Shown piece by piece: positions 52,837 to 63,295 of a stretch of DNA of 64,000 nucleotides. The notes beneath the pieces are model-generated. The model did no database searches. It was not told the origin of the DNA and saw nothing but the letters and a program-made list of their open reading frames with translations. How positions within the stretch are numbered: the first letter of the stretch is position 1; each line of letters begins with the position of its first letter. The position numbers were made by a program, and so were the translations under genes. Source of the stretch: Teratosphaeria epicoccoides (lineage: Eukaryota > Ascomycota > Dothideomycetes > Mycosphaerellales > Teratosphaeriaceae); NCBI GenBank assembly GCA_021401465.1, contig JADDMT010000051.1, positions 1 through 64,000 on the forward strand. Direction: 5' to 3'.

Positions 52837-53574
52837 ATGTCTTCTGAGCAAAACGAACAATCTGCTTCTGTGAGTGGAGCGGGCGGAGCCAACCTCGGTG
52901 CGAGTGCGTCTGGAAGCGCGTCCGCAGAGTCCAAGCAGACACAGAAAAAGACACCAAAGAAGCTCGGCAACAAAAAGCAGCAAGATCAGCAGCAACAGCC
53001 AACTCCAGCTCAGACAGACGAAGCGGACGACGGCGAGGCTGAGGTTGTAGGCGGAGCTGAAGCGGAAGCGGAAGTTGGCGCTGAAGCTGACGGTGAGGAG
53101 GAGGCCCAACAGGAACCCGAGCAGCAACGCCAGCCGTCCCGTCGTCGACAGTCCCGTGGCCGCGGTCGTCGCGGCGGTCAGAATCAAGACAGCGACACCG
53201 AATCGATCGCACGCAGCGATCAGAGCGCCACCGGCGGACGCCGCCAAAGGCAACGCCAGAAGAAGCAGCAACCGCCGCAAACCAAGGACTCGCAGAGCGG
53301 CCCACTGGACGGCATCACAGAAGGTCTACCTGGCGGCGATGCTGTAGCCGGCGCCGGCGACATGGTGCAGAACACTGCCGGCCAGGCCGTTGGCCAGGTC
53401 GGCGACACCGCTGGCAAGGCATTGGGCGGTCTCACCGGTGGAGGGCAGAAAGGTGGTGAGGACGACAAGGACGGCGGCGAGCAGCTTCGTCTGAGACTGG
53501 AGCTGAATCTCGACATTGAGATCCAGCTGAAGGCCAAGATTCATGGTGACCTTACTCTGGGTCTGCTCAATTGA
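52837..53574 (+). CDS. Disordered Gln/Glu/Arg-rich protein with C-terminal amphipathic motif
   Basis: This is a 245-residue protein of low complexity. It has an Ala/Gly/Ser-rich start, Gln runs (KKQQDQQQQP), an acidic block (EAEAEVGAEADGEEEAQQEP) and an Arg/Gly block (SRRRQSRGRGRRGGQ) suggestive of RNA or protein binding. A Gly-rich segment repeats TAGQAVGQVGDTAGKALGG. The last 30 residues change character to a strictly alternating pattern, LRLRLELNLDIEIQLKA then IHGDLTLGLLN-stop. The same motif ends the next gene downstream on the same strand. I recognise the motif as recurrent at ascomycete protein ends but know no function for it. Start, frame and stop are unambiguous. Confidence 0.75.
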   Translation: MSSEQNEQSASVSGAGGANLGASASGSASAESKQTQKKTPKKLGNKKQQDQQQQPTPAQTDEADDGEAEVVGGAEAEAEVGAEADGEEEAQQEPEQQRQPSRRRQSRGRGRRGGQNQDSDTESIARSDQSATGGRRQRQRQKKQQPPQTKDSQSGPLDGITEGLPGGDAVAGAGDMVQNTAGQAVGQVGDTAGKALGGLTGGGQKGGEDDKDGGEQLRLRLELNLDIEIQLKAKIHGDLTLGLLN

Positions 53575-54502
53575 GATTCACGCCGATGGACATGGAGAGT
53601 AGATGCGTTGTGAGATGGTGACCTGTGGGATGTCCATGAGCTATTTGCTGTTGCGGCGTTGTTTGGAGTCCAATTTGATACTCAAAACACCATCACCTGT
53701 ACACTCTTGTCGTTCGCGGTGCTGCTACCTGCCCCAACAGCGAAGATCCCAAACTGGCATCGCCTTCCACTTTTGGTACTTGCCTACGAGCTGACGTTTC
53801 ACCGCCGGTGCGCTTGCAAAAGCAATTCATCATACAACCAACCAGATCGCCAGCAGACGTTTCAGGGAAATGTGGCCCCGAAGGCCAAGCTTTGCCCAGT
53901 GCTTGCGTCATCCAAACCTTATGCCGCATTAGTCGCGACTCGCGTGCCACCTGGTGCACATGACGCCAGCCTCCAGCCCTCGCACTACGTACTCCCGCTT
54001 CAAGAATCGGTCAAGCCACATTCACCGACACGGGCGACGGTCACAACCCTTGAACGCGCATACCGTCAGTCTTGCGTCACAGCTGACTTGGCTGCCAAGA
54101 TTCTCTCCAGCCGACTCCCCGCCCCATTGCGTGATCCCTGCAAGCACTTGCATACCCCGTCCCGCCTCTGATGCACGTGTGGCGGTGCGCCGGAGTGGGA
54201 CGAAACGAAGTGCTTCGTGTGCTCCACGTTGACGTTGTGTCTGGGTGAACCAGGGCGCAAACAGGTTTCGAGCCGGGCTACGTGCCGTGCTTTGCTGGGC
54301 TCGGTCTGCGTGAGTTGCTGCTGCTGTGCTATCGGGGGCATTTCTGTTCTGATCCTGTGACTCGCCTTCGCGTCTGGACTGGATCCCCATTCTCGTACAT
54401 ATTCATGATCGAAGATATTGCCGTAATCGCTACCAAATTGAAAATTCCCACAGCCAAGCGTTACCACTTTGATCTCTCAGAACAACCACCACATCACCCA
54501 CC
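53575..54502. other. Intergenic region
   Basis: This separates the two motif-sharing genes. A 170-codon plus-strand open stretch (53659-54171) overlaps a minus-strand one. Neither shows domain character, and no copy of the C-terminal motif was found in it. Confidence 0.5.
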
Positions 54503-55157
54503 ATGCCCCCCAAACAGGTCGGCCGCGCGGTCGTCGAACAAGCCGACATCCCCAAAGACTCCCAACCGGGCATCAAAGAAAGACCCTGGGATGCTCCGGA
54601 ACCGACCAAACAACGCACAGTAACGCAACAACAAAAACAAGACAACTACATCGCCAAAGCCCGACGCGCCGAGAACCTCGAGTCCAACCGCTCGCGCTCC
54701 TCCTCGCGGCGCGAGCGGCGCAAGCGCATCCAGCAGGCGCAGGACGAGGGCAAGTTCATGAAGACGAACAGCCTCGAGGCGCTGGAGGAGGCGGATGCCA
54801 ACCAGGAGTTGCAGAGCATGCAGCCGTTTGAGCGGATAGGCCCAGACTCGACGAGTATGGACGGCCCGGTGACGATGGCGAGGGCGATGCGGGGCGAGAT
54901 CCCGGTCAGGGGGAGTAATCCCGATCAGCCGTATTACATGACGCCGGAGGAGCCGAAGGGGGTGAGTCTGGTCTCCTGTCGTGGTGATGGTTGTGCGAGG
55001 TTTCCCTCGGTGTCGGGAGCGAGTGCTGATGGTTTGGTGAATCGTGCAGAGTGAGCTCAAGGACACGGACGGGTTGAAGTTGTCGCTCGAAGCGAACCTG
55101 GACATCGAGATCGAGCTGAAAGCGAGCATTCGCGGCGACTTGACGCTGTCACTGTAG
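54503..55157 (+). CDS. Second disordered protein with the same C-terminal amphipathic motif
   Basis: There are two exons (54503-54961 and 55050-55157) with an 88-nt intron (GTGAGT...GCAG). The product is about 188 residues. The N-terminal half is basic and Gln/Arg-rich (KQDNYIAKARRAENLESNRS, SSRRERRKRIQQAQ). The middle has NSLEALEEADANQELQSMQP and YYMTPEEPKG. The C-terminal exon encodes the motif LKLSLEANLDIEIELKA then SIRGDLTLSL, ending TAG at 55155-55157. The stop codon overlaps a strong donor (TA|GTAAGT), so a further small exon could replace the last residue. About 20 of 27 motif positions match the upstream neighbour, although the rest of the two proteins is unrelated. Function is unknown. 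Confidence 0.75.
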
Positions 55158-56027
55158 TAAGTCCCCGACTTCTTTCCCCCTTCTTTTGCAGCCTTTGCTG
55201 CCTTCCCTGCTGTCCTTTCGCCCCTCCCTGCTCTTCCATTACCAGCTCCGGAAGAGACACCCCAACTTCCCATTGCCACACCCGCAGCGAACAGCGCGGC
55301 CATTCAGCTCAGCGAGGATTAATGGACGGTAGCGCTTGATCGACAGTCAAAAATGCCGCCCAGACACACCTACACCGCCTCACACATCTCCCTCACACGC
55401 GCACCGAGGACGACGCGCATGGAGTTCAATTCTGGCGTTCAGGAGCTTACCATTTTCCGTGACAGTGAGGCGATGTAAAGAATACGCTTTACTGCCACAT
55501 CTTCTTTCACTACCCACTGCGCGGCGATTCTCACGACATGGCACGGCATACTACCTTTACGCGGCGTTTCGGGGAGTTTAGGATAGTTGTACTCATATCT
55601 GCTTTTCACACACTCACTATTCCTTGACGTCCAGATTTGCGATACCAGTGGTGTGACCTTTTTGCTGACATGAGATCCCAGTGAGTGAGGGTCTCGCGGT
55701 GCAGTAGTGGTGGGCGTGGACTTGTGCAGGGGATCTTGGCGACGGAGATGCCGTGTATGATCGTAGCAATGTATGCGATAAGATGTGAGATTGCAGACGT
55801 GTGAGAGGCTCACAGGATCACATTGAAGAGTCTGCGACTGCAAATCTTGCACGCCCCGTCGAAGCCGGGTGTGCTGTCAAGAAGCAGAAGACCTTGCTGT
55901 ATACCCAAGACGACGTACAAAAGGGCCTGAGAGTACTTTGTCTTTATTCTGTCGCGCCAAGAGAGCTTTATCTCATGGGCTGCTACCCGCATCCATCTCT
56001 CCACCTCCATTCGCCTGTGCCCGTCCC
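55158..56027. other. Intergenic region
   Basis: This lies between convergent genes. A possible last exon of the upstream gene cannot be fixed. A 137-codon minus-strand open stretch (55439-55852) matches nothing. Confidence 0.45.
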
Positions 56028-58134
56028 TCATCCCGTCCATCCAGCTGCGCATCTGATCGCAACGATGGTCTGAACCATATGACCGCGATCTATCACTTCA
56101 TTAGTACACAGGCGCTGGACACAGCGTGGTGAATGCAACGCTTACCTGCTTCTCCACAGCAAACGCCAACCTCTGTCCATCCGCACTCCAGCTGAGACTC
56201 GGCTCCAAAACCAGACCCGCATCGTCATTCCGTTCACCATTGACACCTCCGTTCACCACAGCAGCGTCGTCAGGTCGCCACGTGACCCAGGGTCTCTTGA
56301 CGATCCCATTCTTTCGTCCTGCCAAGTCTTCCGTCCGCCAGATATGAATGAGATTCGTACTCCCCACAGCCAGATGCGCACCGTCCGGCGTCCATGCCAA
56401 AGCGAGTGCAGGACTGAAGTCCTCAAGATTCAGTTTATGAAGCTCTGCCAAATGCACAGTGCTTTCCTCGGGCTTCGATACGCGATAGACAATCGCGAAG
56501 CCTTCTGCAAAGGATGCCGCCAAGAGTCTTGAGTCGGTGCCCTTGTCTGCCGCATCTGCTTGCTCACCCCTCGCTGGCGCGGGCTGGAAGGCAAGAGCGG
56601 TGAGCGCACCTGGAAGGCCGCCTCTATCAACATTCTCGAGCTCGAGCGTCACTGCCTCACTCGCGCGTTCGAGGCTCAGAGGCAGGACAGTGAGGTAGTC
56701 ATCTGATTCCAATCTTGATGCAATGACCAGGGCGCCGAGGCGTGAGTCGTAGCGGACTTTATCGCCTCTGCTGGTGGTCATGGCAATGTTGATCTCGTGT
56801 TCCGCTAGGCCTTGGCAAATGACTGTACTTTCATCAAGTTCAGCATCGCCATCGATGGATGAGGATGGTTTAAGGTGGGCAGCCACAAGCGGTTCATTTC
56901 CTCGACAGACCACAAACATGTCATCCGCAGTCCAACAAGCGTCTTGGACTTCGCTCTCGAACATTCGCCAAGCTACAAGCTCTGCTACCCTCTCGTCGCT
57001 GTCTGCATTAGAGGGCCGCCAGATTTGCAATAAGCCGCGTTTAATGTTAGTCCGCACGACGAGCACGTACTCTCCGTTCGGGCTGTAGCGAATACACAAC
57101 ACAAGGCCAGGTGGATCTAGGAGCGGCGGTCCAGGCCCGATGACAGCGCTCGCTTGACCTTTCCGATAGTGAAGGAGATGCTGCACGCCTTCCTCCATTA
57201 CCTCGTCAAGGTTCCTCAAACTGTCGACTGCATAGACGGCTGATTGCCCATCAGGATGCCAAGCCGACGCGGTAATGACTGCGTTCGGGCCGACATTGGG
57301 GTCATCGTGATGTTCGACCTGTCGCTCGTCTTCTGTGCCCTCTGACAGTTTGTGGACTCGACACAGCCCTTCTCCAACCGCCAACAGGGTATTGACGTCG
57401 GCACTTTCCGAGTTCGGGTTCCATTGGCTATGCAACACATTCGCATCGGGCTTGTCTACCTTCCAGTACATTGTACTCGTCTTCGGTGCGACTTTGACCT
57501 CGGTCTGCGTAGCCACGTTCACCACATCCATACTATCGTACCGTTCGGGCACCTCCATCACCTCGACGTCAGACCCTACAGCCGTGCTCGCGCCCTCACC
57601 TTCCTCCTCGCCCTCTATGGCGGAGGGCGAGCCCGCGGAGGCATCCATTTCCATGGCCTCCCCATTCAGATGGACACCTGCACTTCCCTCACTCGTCCTC
57701 TGCCTCTTAGGTGCAGGCGTGGGAAACTCATCTGCCATCCGTCCCAACGCTGCCTTTCCTTTTCGCCGCCCACTGCTCGACGGTCTCGATCCGCCCACGT
57801 GCGCCCCATTGACCTCTCGCAGACCCTCCATGGGTTCACCATCTCGCTCCTCCAGCCTCTCCCTCGGATTGATCCCATTCCACCTGAACTTCCGCTGGCC
57901 ATAGTCTCTGCCTCTGTGACTTAGCTCGTCAAAGAGCAAGCCCTTCTGCACGACAGTAATGAGCTCGTGTCGCTGCACTATTGGCGCAAATGGCAGGCTT
58001 TCCGGATCGCGATACTCGCGCGGCCTGTACCAGTCGCGATGAAAAGCAATGGCTGTGTTTTCATGGCCATGTTCCTGGAGATAGCGGTAGATCAGGTAGT
58101 TGATGTGGTCGCTGTGGAGCGCGCCTGCAGCCAT
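56028..58134 (-). CDS. SIF2: SIF2/TBL1-like LisH-WD40 protein
   Basis: The start is put at 58134 (MAAGALHSDHINYLIYRYLQ), where the LisH motif begins as the family requires. The LisH domain continues HGHENTAIAFH, and PFAPIVQRHELITVVQKGLL is the conserved F-box-like linker. A nuclear-type basic patch (APKRQRTSEG) precedes WD40 repeats: NVLHSQWNPNS, VITASAWHPDG, LVLCIRYSPNGEYVLVV, ALALAWTPDGAHLAVG, PSLSWSADGQRLAFAVE. Sif2 and TBL1 scaffold the Set3/SMRT-type histone deacetylase complexes. The unspliced reading stops at 56101. An intron (GTAAGC after VEKQ, acceptor AG near 56073) gives a better end near 56028. The C-terminal exon is therefore tentative. Confidence 0.82.
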
Positions 58135-58550
58135 GGTGTCTGCAGATGCTATGCGACTTGGCGCCTGGCGATGCTCGAGGGTGTTTCGGGGCGGAAGTGA
58201 AGCGGGGATTGGCGAGTACAGGTGGGTTTCACTTTCACCGACGCATTGAATGGGTGCACGCAACGATGTCTGATGGATCACGAGATCCGCAGGACAGAGA
58301 TATTGCTGTTTTGGGGATGTGGATGACGACTGGAGTGTGTGTCAGGCACAGAATCCAAGGTCACACGCATGGGTAGCGATTCGGCGCGGTGGCTTGCTCC
58401 GCAAAAGCCAAACAGCCCAGTGGAGGCGTCGACTAGTACATGCAGTCCCGTGTGTCGATCTCCAGCCGCCGCGACATCAACCACCTATACACATGCATCA
58501 ATCGAATTCAATGAAATGATCGTACCCTCTTTGCGATTGCAGTCGCATAA

Positions 58551-59771
58551 TTGCCATCTACCATGCCACCCCGACTAAACCTCCCCCCACTCACCCGCGG
58601 CCTCTTTCTCACCGTTCTAGTCCTCTCCATCGTCAACGCGACGCTACGTTTCCTCCGCTGGAACAGCTCCCTTGAGCACCAATCGCCAACTCAGCTGGCA
58701 ACAACCCCTTCCAACTACCTCTCCGACCCACAGTGGGCAATCTCCTACCTCGTCTTGGTTCCGCTGCAGAGCCTCAAGTTCCCCTGGACCTTGTTGACGG
58801 CTGCGTTAGTAGAAAACAACATCCTCAGTCTGAGTGTCAGCGGCGCAGTAATATGGTTTGGAGGGAGATATCTGGAGCGCGGCTGGGGCAGTAGGGAGTT
58901 TGCGAAGTTTGCGTTACTTGTTACTGTGATACCCAACGTGTTCAGTCTGGTGGTTTACGGCGTCTGGCATGCGTTGACGGGGACGCCTGAGCAGTATGCA
59001 AACACACATATAGATAACATATATGATCATGCTGATTTGGAATACAGCCCTACTCCCGTCCAAGGCGTCATCGCACTCGAGGCAGGCTTCCTTGTCGCCC
59101 TCAAGCAGCTCGTCCCCGAGCACACCGTCTCACTGTTCCGCGGCGCGCTCCGTGTTCGAATCAAGCACTTTCCGGCCCTCTTCACCCTCGCCAACATCAT
59201 TTCCGGACCGCTACTAGGGACCGACACCGCCTTCTGGCTCAGTCTCACAGGCTTCCTCACAAGCTGGATCTACCTACGCTTCTACCGCATCTCAGACCTC
59301 GGATCCACTGCCACAGGCGATGCAGGAGCATTGAAACTCAAAGGCGATGCCAGTGATACCTTCTCGTTTGTGGCTTTCTTCCCGGACGCTCTCCATCCTT
59401 TCCTGTCGCCTATATCGAATGGGATTTATGACACGCTGGTTGCGCTGCAGGTGTGCACACCCTTCTCGGAAGAAGCCATTGAGGCAGGAAACGAGAGTGC
59501 TGCAGCAAGATCGGAGACCTTGCCCAGCGTCATGAATCCAAGAGGTGACGGTGGTGGTGGAGGACGGAGGGCTGAGGCGGAAAGAAGGAGAGCACTGGCG
59601 TTGAGGGCGCTGGATCAGAGGCTCAATGCTGCTGCCGCGAACCGTGCGACTACTGTGCCCTCAGCAACGACCACGGACGCCGTGGCTGCAGATTCTGTTG
59701 AGGACGCTGCGACCACGAGGAAAGTGCCAGAGCTCGCCGAATTCCCAAAGGATGTGGACGTGCAGGCTTAA
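58551..59771 (+). CDS. TMEM115-like (DUF1751) Golgi membrane protein
   Basis: This is a rhomboid-fold-like, non-protease membrane protein. Human TMEM115 helps Golgi-to-ER retrograde traffic. Hydrophobic segments are GLFLTVLVLSIVNATL, PWTLLTAALVENNILSLSVS, FAKFALLVTVIPNVFSLVVY, PVQGVIALEAGFLVALKQLV, FPALFTLANIISG and FWLSLTGFLTSWIYLRFY. Conserved points are NxxSL, FGGRYLERGWGS and YLRFY. The Met at 58563 (MPPRLNLPP) is an alternative start. An internal 54-nt segment (58994-59047, GTATGC...TACAG) is probably an intron without stops. Splicing gives GTPEHPTPVQG. The C-terminal 120 residues are cytosolic, Ala/Arg-rich and disordered. Confidence 0.85.
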   Translation: MPSTMPPRLNLPPLTRGLFLTVLVLSIVNATLRFLRWNSSLEHQSPTQLATTPSNYLSDPQWAISYLVLVPLQSLKFPWTLLTAALVENNILSLSVSGAVIWFGGRYLERGWGSREFAKFALLVTVIPNVFSLVVYGVWHALTGTPEQYANTHIDNIYDHADLEYSPTPVQGVIALEAGFLVALKQLVPEHTVSLFRGALRVRIKHFPALFTLANIISGPLLGTDTAFWLSLTGFLTSWIYLRFYRISDLGSTATGDAGALKLKGDASDTFSFVAFFPDALHPFLSPISNGIYDTLVALQVCTPFSEEAIEAGNESAAARSETLPSVMNPRGDGGGGGRRAEAERRRALALRALDQRLNAAAANRATTVPSATTTDAVAADSVEDAATTRKVPELAEFPKDVDVQA

Positions 59772-61473
59772 TGGCTAGGTACAGGCGGTCTGTGGCCTTC
59801 GTTTGCAGCGTACTAGTCCCCATATTCCGAGGGAAACGCGTATAACCTTCATACCTCAGTGGTCTTTGTGTGGGGTACACTACATCACCATCGCGCATGA
59901 CTCTCTCAAGACTCTCACAAATTCCTCATGTCATTTCGATGAAATGCACATGTCGGTCTAAGAGCTTTTCAATTTGTCAGAAAAGCAAAGATGTGTTCAT
60001 CGCGAGGGCTATGCAATGATGCAGCGCGGAGGGAGCAGTGAAGATAGTGTACTCGATAGACTTCTGCGACAGTTTCGTAAGCTGAAACCGAGGTGCTGAA
60101 ACTGTTGAACTTGTGTCAACGAAATCAGCACGTTGACGGTTGATGATCCGTCAAATATCGCACTCCACGCTAGCCATGCACTAGCGCTGTTGCTGCAAAA
60201 GCCAATAGCTGCGCTTGTAATCAGCACTCCAAAACGCCTCGGTACTTGTCCAATCAATCGTGAACTTTGCGTTGTTTGTATGCGAAATTGTGCCTCTTAT
60301 TGTCAATGAAGGGAGAGACGTGCGTCTGGTATGCATATGCTGAGTCATGTCTATGCTTCTCACTCTCTATGCACGTCTTGGGACTCCAGATGTCTGATCG
60401 GACCCGTCACTTCGGCGCAGCTCCGAACCGCAATATCACCGTGCCTGCTCCGTTGCAACCTAACATCGCACCGGGCCTTGCGAAGACATGGACCAAGAAC
60501 ATATTACGAACTCTCCTGCCGTCGATCTCGTCCTCTGGGCAGCAGTGTGAATCACCTTGATCATCCACGATGGCCACGGTGACGGGCTCACCCAGCATGA
60601 TGTTATTCCGCGGTGCACATTGGTAATACAAACTGGTCAGCAATTCCCTCGGTACATGACTTGCTACCAACGCTCCTGTATCGGCCCCAGGAGCAGCAAC
60701 GGGCAGCGAAGCGTCCCGTATGAATAGGAGGGCTGCGACGCCTGAATGGGGAACCCGTGGGGTGCAAATGACTGTGAAGCATGCGCCGCGACAAGCCATC
60801 CAACAGATATGCTTCGCGACCATCAAGAACTCTACTGCTGTACCTTATTCCTTCACACGGTCGGTGCCGTTACGAAACTGCCCGGTATTACGTCCGAGTC
60901 GCGTGACGGCCACCGGTGAGCTCCACCACAGCAACAGGCTCCGCAAGCACGAGCAGAATGTCTGCTCGTGCGTCAGAGACAACGCAGCAAAAGCAAGTGG
61001 CTAGAGCGGCATGGCTATATTCATCAGGACGTGAGTTTACCGACTCGTACAGAATTGCTCCATTGCGCGGGCGCGTGATGCATGTCTCCAGGACTCTGCA
61101 TTGATAGACTTTGGCTAGGACTTGGTGGCCACTTTTAATGTACGTGAGCGTGATCGACGACAACGCGCATCCGCAGAGTCCCTGCCGCATGTCAATGTTC
61201 TTGTTGTGCTTTAATATGTGGAGCGCTGCCCCATCCTCGCGGGTTCTGGACGTATCGGTTGTCTCGGCCTGTTTGAGCGTTGTCCCTGCTGCGATATTGG
61301 AAGAGTGAGTGGCAGTATTCGAAGTCGAGAGAAGCTCGACGATACTTCGTGGAGAATTTTGGTATTGGCACGGCTTTCACCAATGAAGGGATGGCTGCTC
61401 AAGGATCAGAGCCGGCATGGGTACGAGGATCGAGAACGGAAACGATTTGGTTCGAAAGCGTAGGCTGACCCTT
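59772..61473. other. Gene-poor region
   Basis: No gene is supported in 1.7 kb. The best candidate is a 139-codon minus-strand frame (60407-60826), which has no partner exon and no domain. The part from 59900 to 60300 is AT-rich. Confidence 0.5.
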
Positions 61474-62406
61474 ATGCAGCCATTACCACTGCGAATAAAC
61501 AATCGAGCACCGGAACCAATTGACAGCCAAGTCCTCATTGCCAAGCTTGAAGCGCACCTCCTTGATCAGGAACGCAAGAGGGCAGCAAGGGACGCCACCG
61601 CCCATCGCGCCATCTTTGTGCCTCGAACCGCAGCAAGACAATTCGCCTCGACCACTACGCCCATGCTCCACAGCCAAGGCGAACATCAGCAACGAAAAGA
61701 CTCAGCGCACAGTGACCGTCGACCCTCGGAGCCTACTGTCGACGTCCAAGGTCTCAACCCGAAAGCCGTCCAAGCAGCCCGAAGCCTAGGCATGTCCGAC
61801 GCCGAGATCCTGGTTCAAGTCGGCCAGTACCCTCAGCAGCGACGTGGAGGCAGCACGGAGTTGCCACGAAAATACGACGGCGCCTGCAACGTCAGACGCA
61901 GCACTAGCAATGGCATGTACAGACCAGGCGACGCCGCAAAACGGAACGAGATCCGCCACCACAAGGTGGCATTTATGCCCCAAAGCACCGTCAGCGCGAC
62001 CATGTTCCCGCACGACTACGACATGAGCGTCGACCGACGACCCGAGCCCGCAGACGTCTTCGAATCCATGACGACAGGAGCAGCTCTCGACGAGCCTCAG
62101 AACCACCCTCCATTGTCAGGCAAGCGACCACCGCTCAAAGCCCATGATCGTGCGAACTGGGCGCAGGAATCGGAGTGCGGGGAGAGCGCGCGGCATCTTC
62201 TGCTTTGGAGACCGAGGAAGGCTTCGGGTCAAAAGGAGGCGCTGCAAGGTCTGAGGAAGACGAGTCCGTCGCCGCGCCGGTCGGAGAATCTGGTTGCGGA
62301 GGCGGTGAGGCAGATCAAGGAGGAGAGGAGCATCATGCGACGGTCGAAGGTCATGCAGATTTTCAAGCGTCCGTCGTTTTCGAGTGTTGCTGGCCGGTGT
62401 AGATGA
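61474..62406 (+). CDS. Unrecognised basic protein
   Basis: This is about 310 residues when started at 61474 (MQPLPLRINNRAPEPIDSQV). An upstream Met at 61417 adds 19 weakly coding residues. The N-terminal 35 residues look helical (QVLIAKLEAHLLDQERKRAA). A short block near residue 105 reads GLNPKAVQAARSLGMSDAEI, helix-turn-helix-like or UBA-like in spacing, then a disordered Arg-rich middle. A conserved-looking end follows, NLVAEAVRQIKEERSIMRRS and KVMQIFKRPSF. I do not recognise the family. There is no signal peptide or membrane segment. Confidence 0.55.
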   Translation: MQPLPLRINNRAPEPIDSQVLIAKLEAHLLDQERKRAARDATAHRAIFVPRTAARQFASTTTPMLHSQGEHQQRKDSAHSDRRPSEPTVDVQGLNPKAVQAARSLGMSDAEILVQVGQYPQQRRGGSTELPRKYDGACNVRRSTSNGMYRPGDAAKRNEIRHHKVAFMPQSTVSATMFPHDYDMSVDRRPEPADVFESMTTGAALDEPQNHPPLSGKRPPLKAHDRANWAQESECGESARHLLLWRPRKASGQKEALQGLRKTSPSPRRSENLVAEAVRQIKEERSIMRRSKVMQIFKRPSFSSVAGRCR

Positions 62407-63295
62407 CAAGAGTCTGTTCAGCGAATGCTCGGAGTCATGGGACATCCATGTCCGTGCACGCGCGCTCTCTGCCGAGAACTTCTCGTCCCGCTCCATCACT
62501 TCCTCACTCACGCCGAACATGTCCCGCTTCCCCATCATCCTTCCCCCACCTCTGCCGAGCAACGCCTTCCCCTCCCCGTAATATGAAATCCCCATCCGGC
62601 CCGCCCGCATCTCCTCTGCGCACTCCCCCATCATCTGAGCCCCCAACACCATCCCCCCAGCTCCTGCCGACGCCCCACAAACGGACGTCAACATCATCAT
62701 CTCAAACCAAAGCATCTCCGGCCGCAGGCTTCGAGTGAAGACTTGCCAAGCAGCGGGAGCTAGTAGAGTAGCAAGTCTGGTCGATTCGAGGCATCCCAGT
62801 TCCTCCATGTATGTTTTTTTATTGCTGCAGCTGGCAGCCGCCGCCGCCGCCGTGGACTGCTCTCAGTCACCCGCGACCAGGTCCGATGTTTTTTTTTTTA
62901 ATTTAGATTTCTTTTTTGGGGGGGGGGGGCATCGGCTGTCCCTCCCTCCGCGTCACAGCTTTCCACGCTGCTGTTGCCTCCAGCTCCACCGTTTGCTTTC
63001 CTCCTTACCTTTCGTGCATCATCCCTGCCGAGGGGTGGAAGTCTAGCTTATCACGTGTTTTCAGTGATCAACCGGGTTCCGCTGCCCACGGCGCTTGAGG
63101 CGTGGTCGCGGAAGTGCATGCTCAAAGAAGTCTATCTCGATATTCGTAGGTGTGTGTTGTCGGAATAGTCTCTGGTGATACATCAGAGCTCTTGTTTAAG
63201 TCAATCCCTAGTATACAATTTCCATCGAAGCACACGCCATGTCTAAACCTGAATCTATGAGCCGACTGTGTACGGCGCCGTGGATGTTCCACTTC
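62407..63295. other. Intergenic region with homopolymer runs
   Basis: This holds an 11-T run at 62889-62899 and a 12-G run at 62918-62929, about 20 bp apart. A minus-strand frame (62116-62808) overlaps the 3' end of the plus-strand gene and is not called. No other gene signal was seen. Confidence 0.6.

Noticed and set aside
53659..54171. Plus-strand 170-codon frame between the two motif genes
   Set aside because: No copy of the shared C-terminal motif, no domain, and it overlaps an equally long minus-strand frame.
60407..60826. Minus-strand 139-codon frame
   Set aside because: No recognisable domain, splice partner or start context. Kept as intergenic.
62116..62808. Minus-strand 230-codon open frame
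   Set aside because: Half of it is antisense to the plus-strand gene ending at 62406. The rest has low-complexity Met/Gly composition and no domain.
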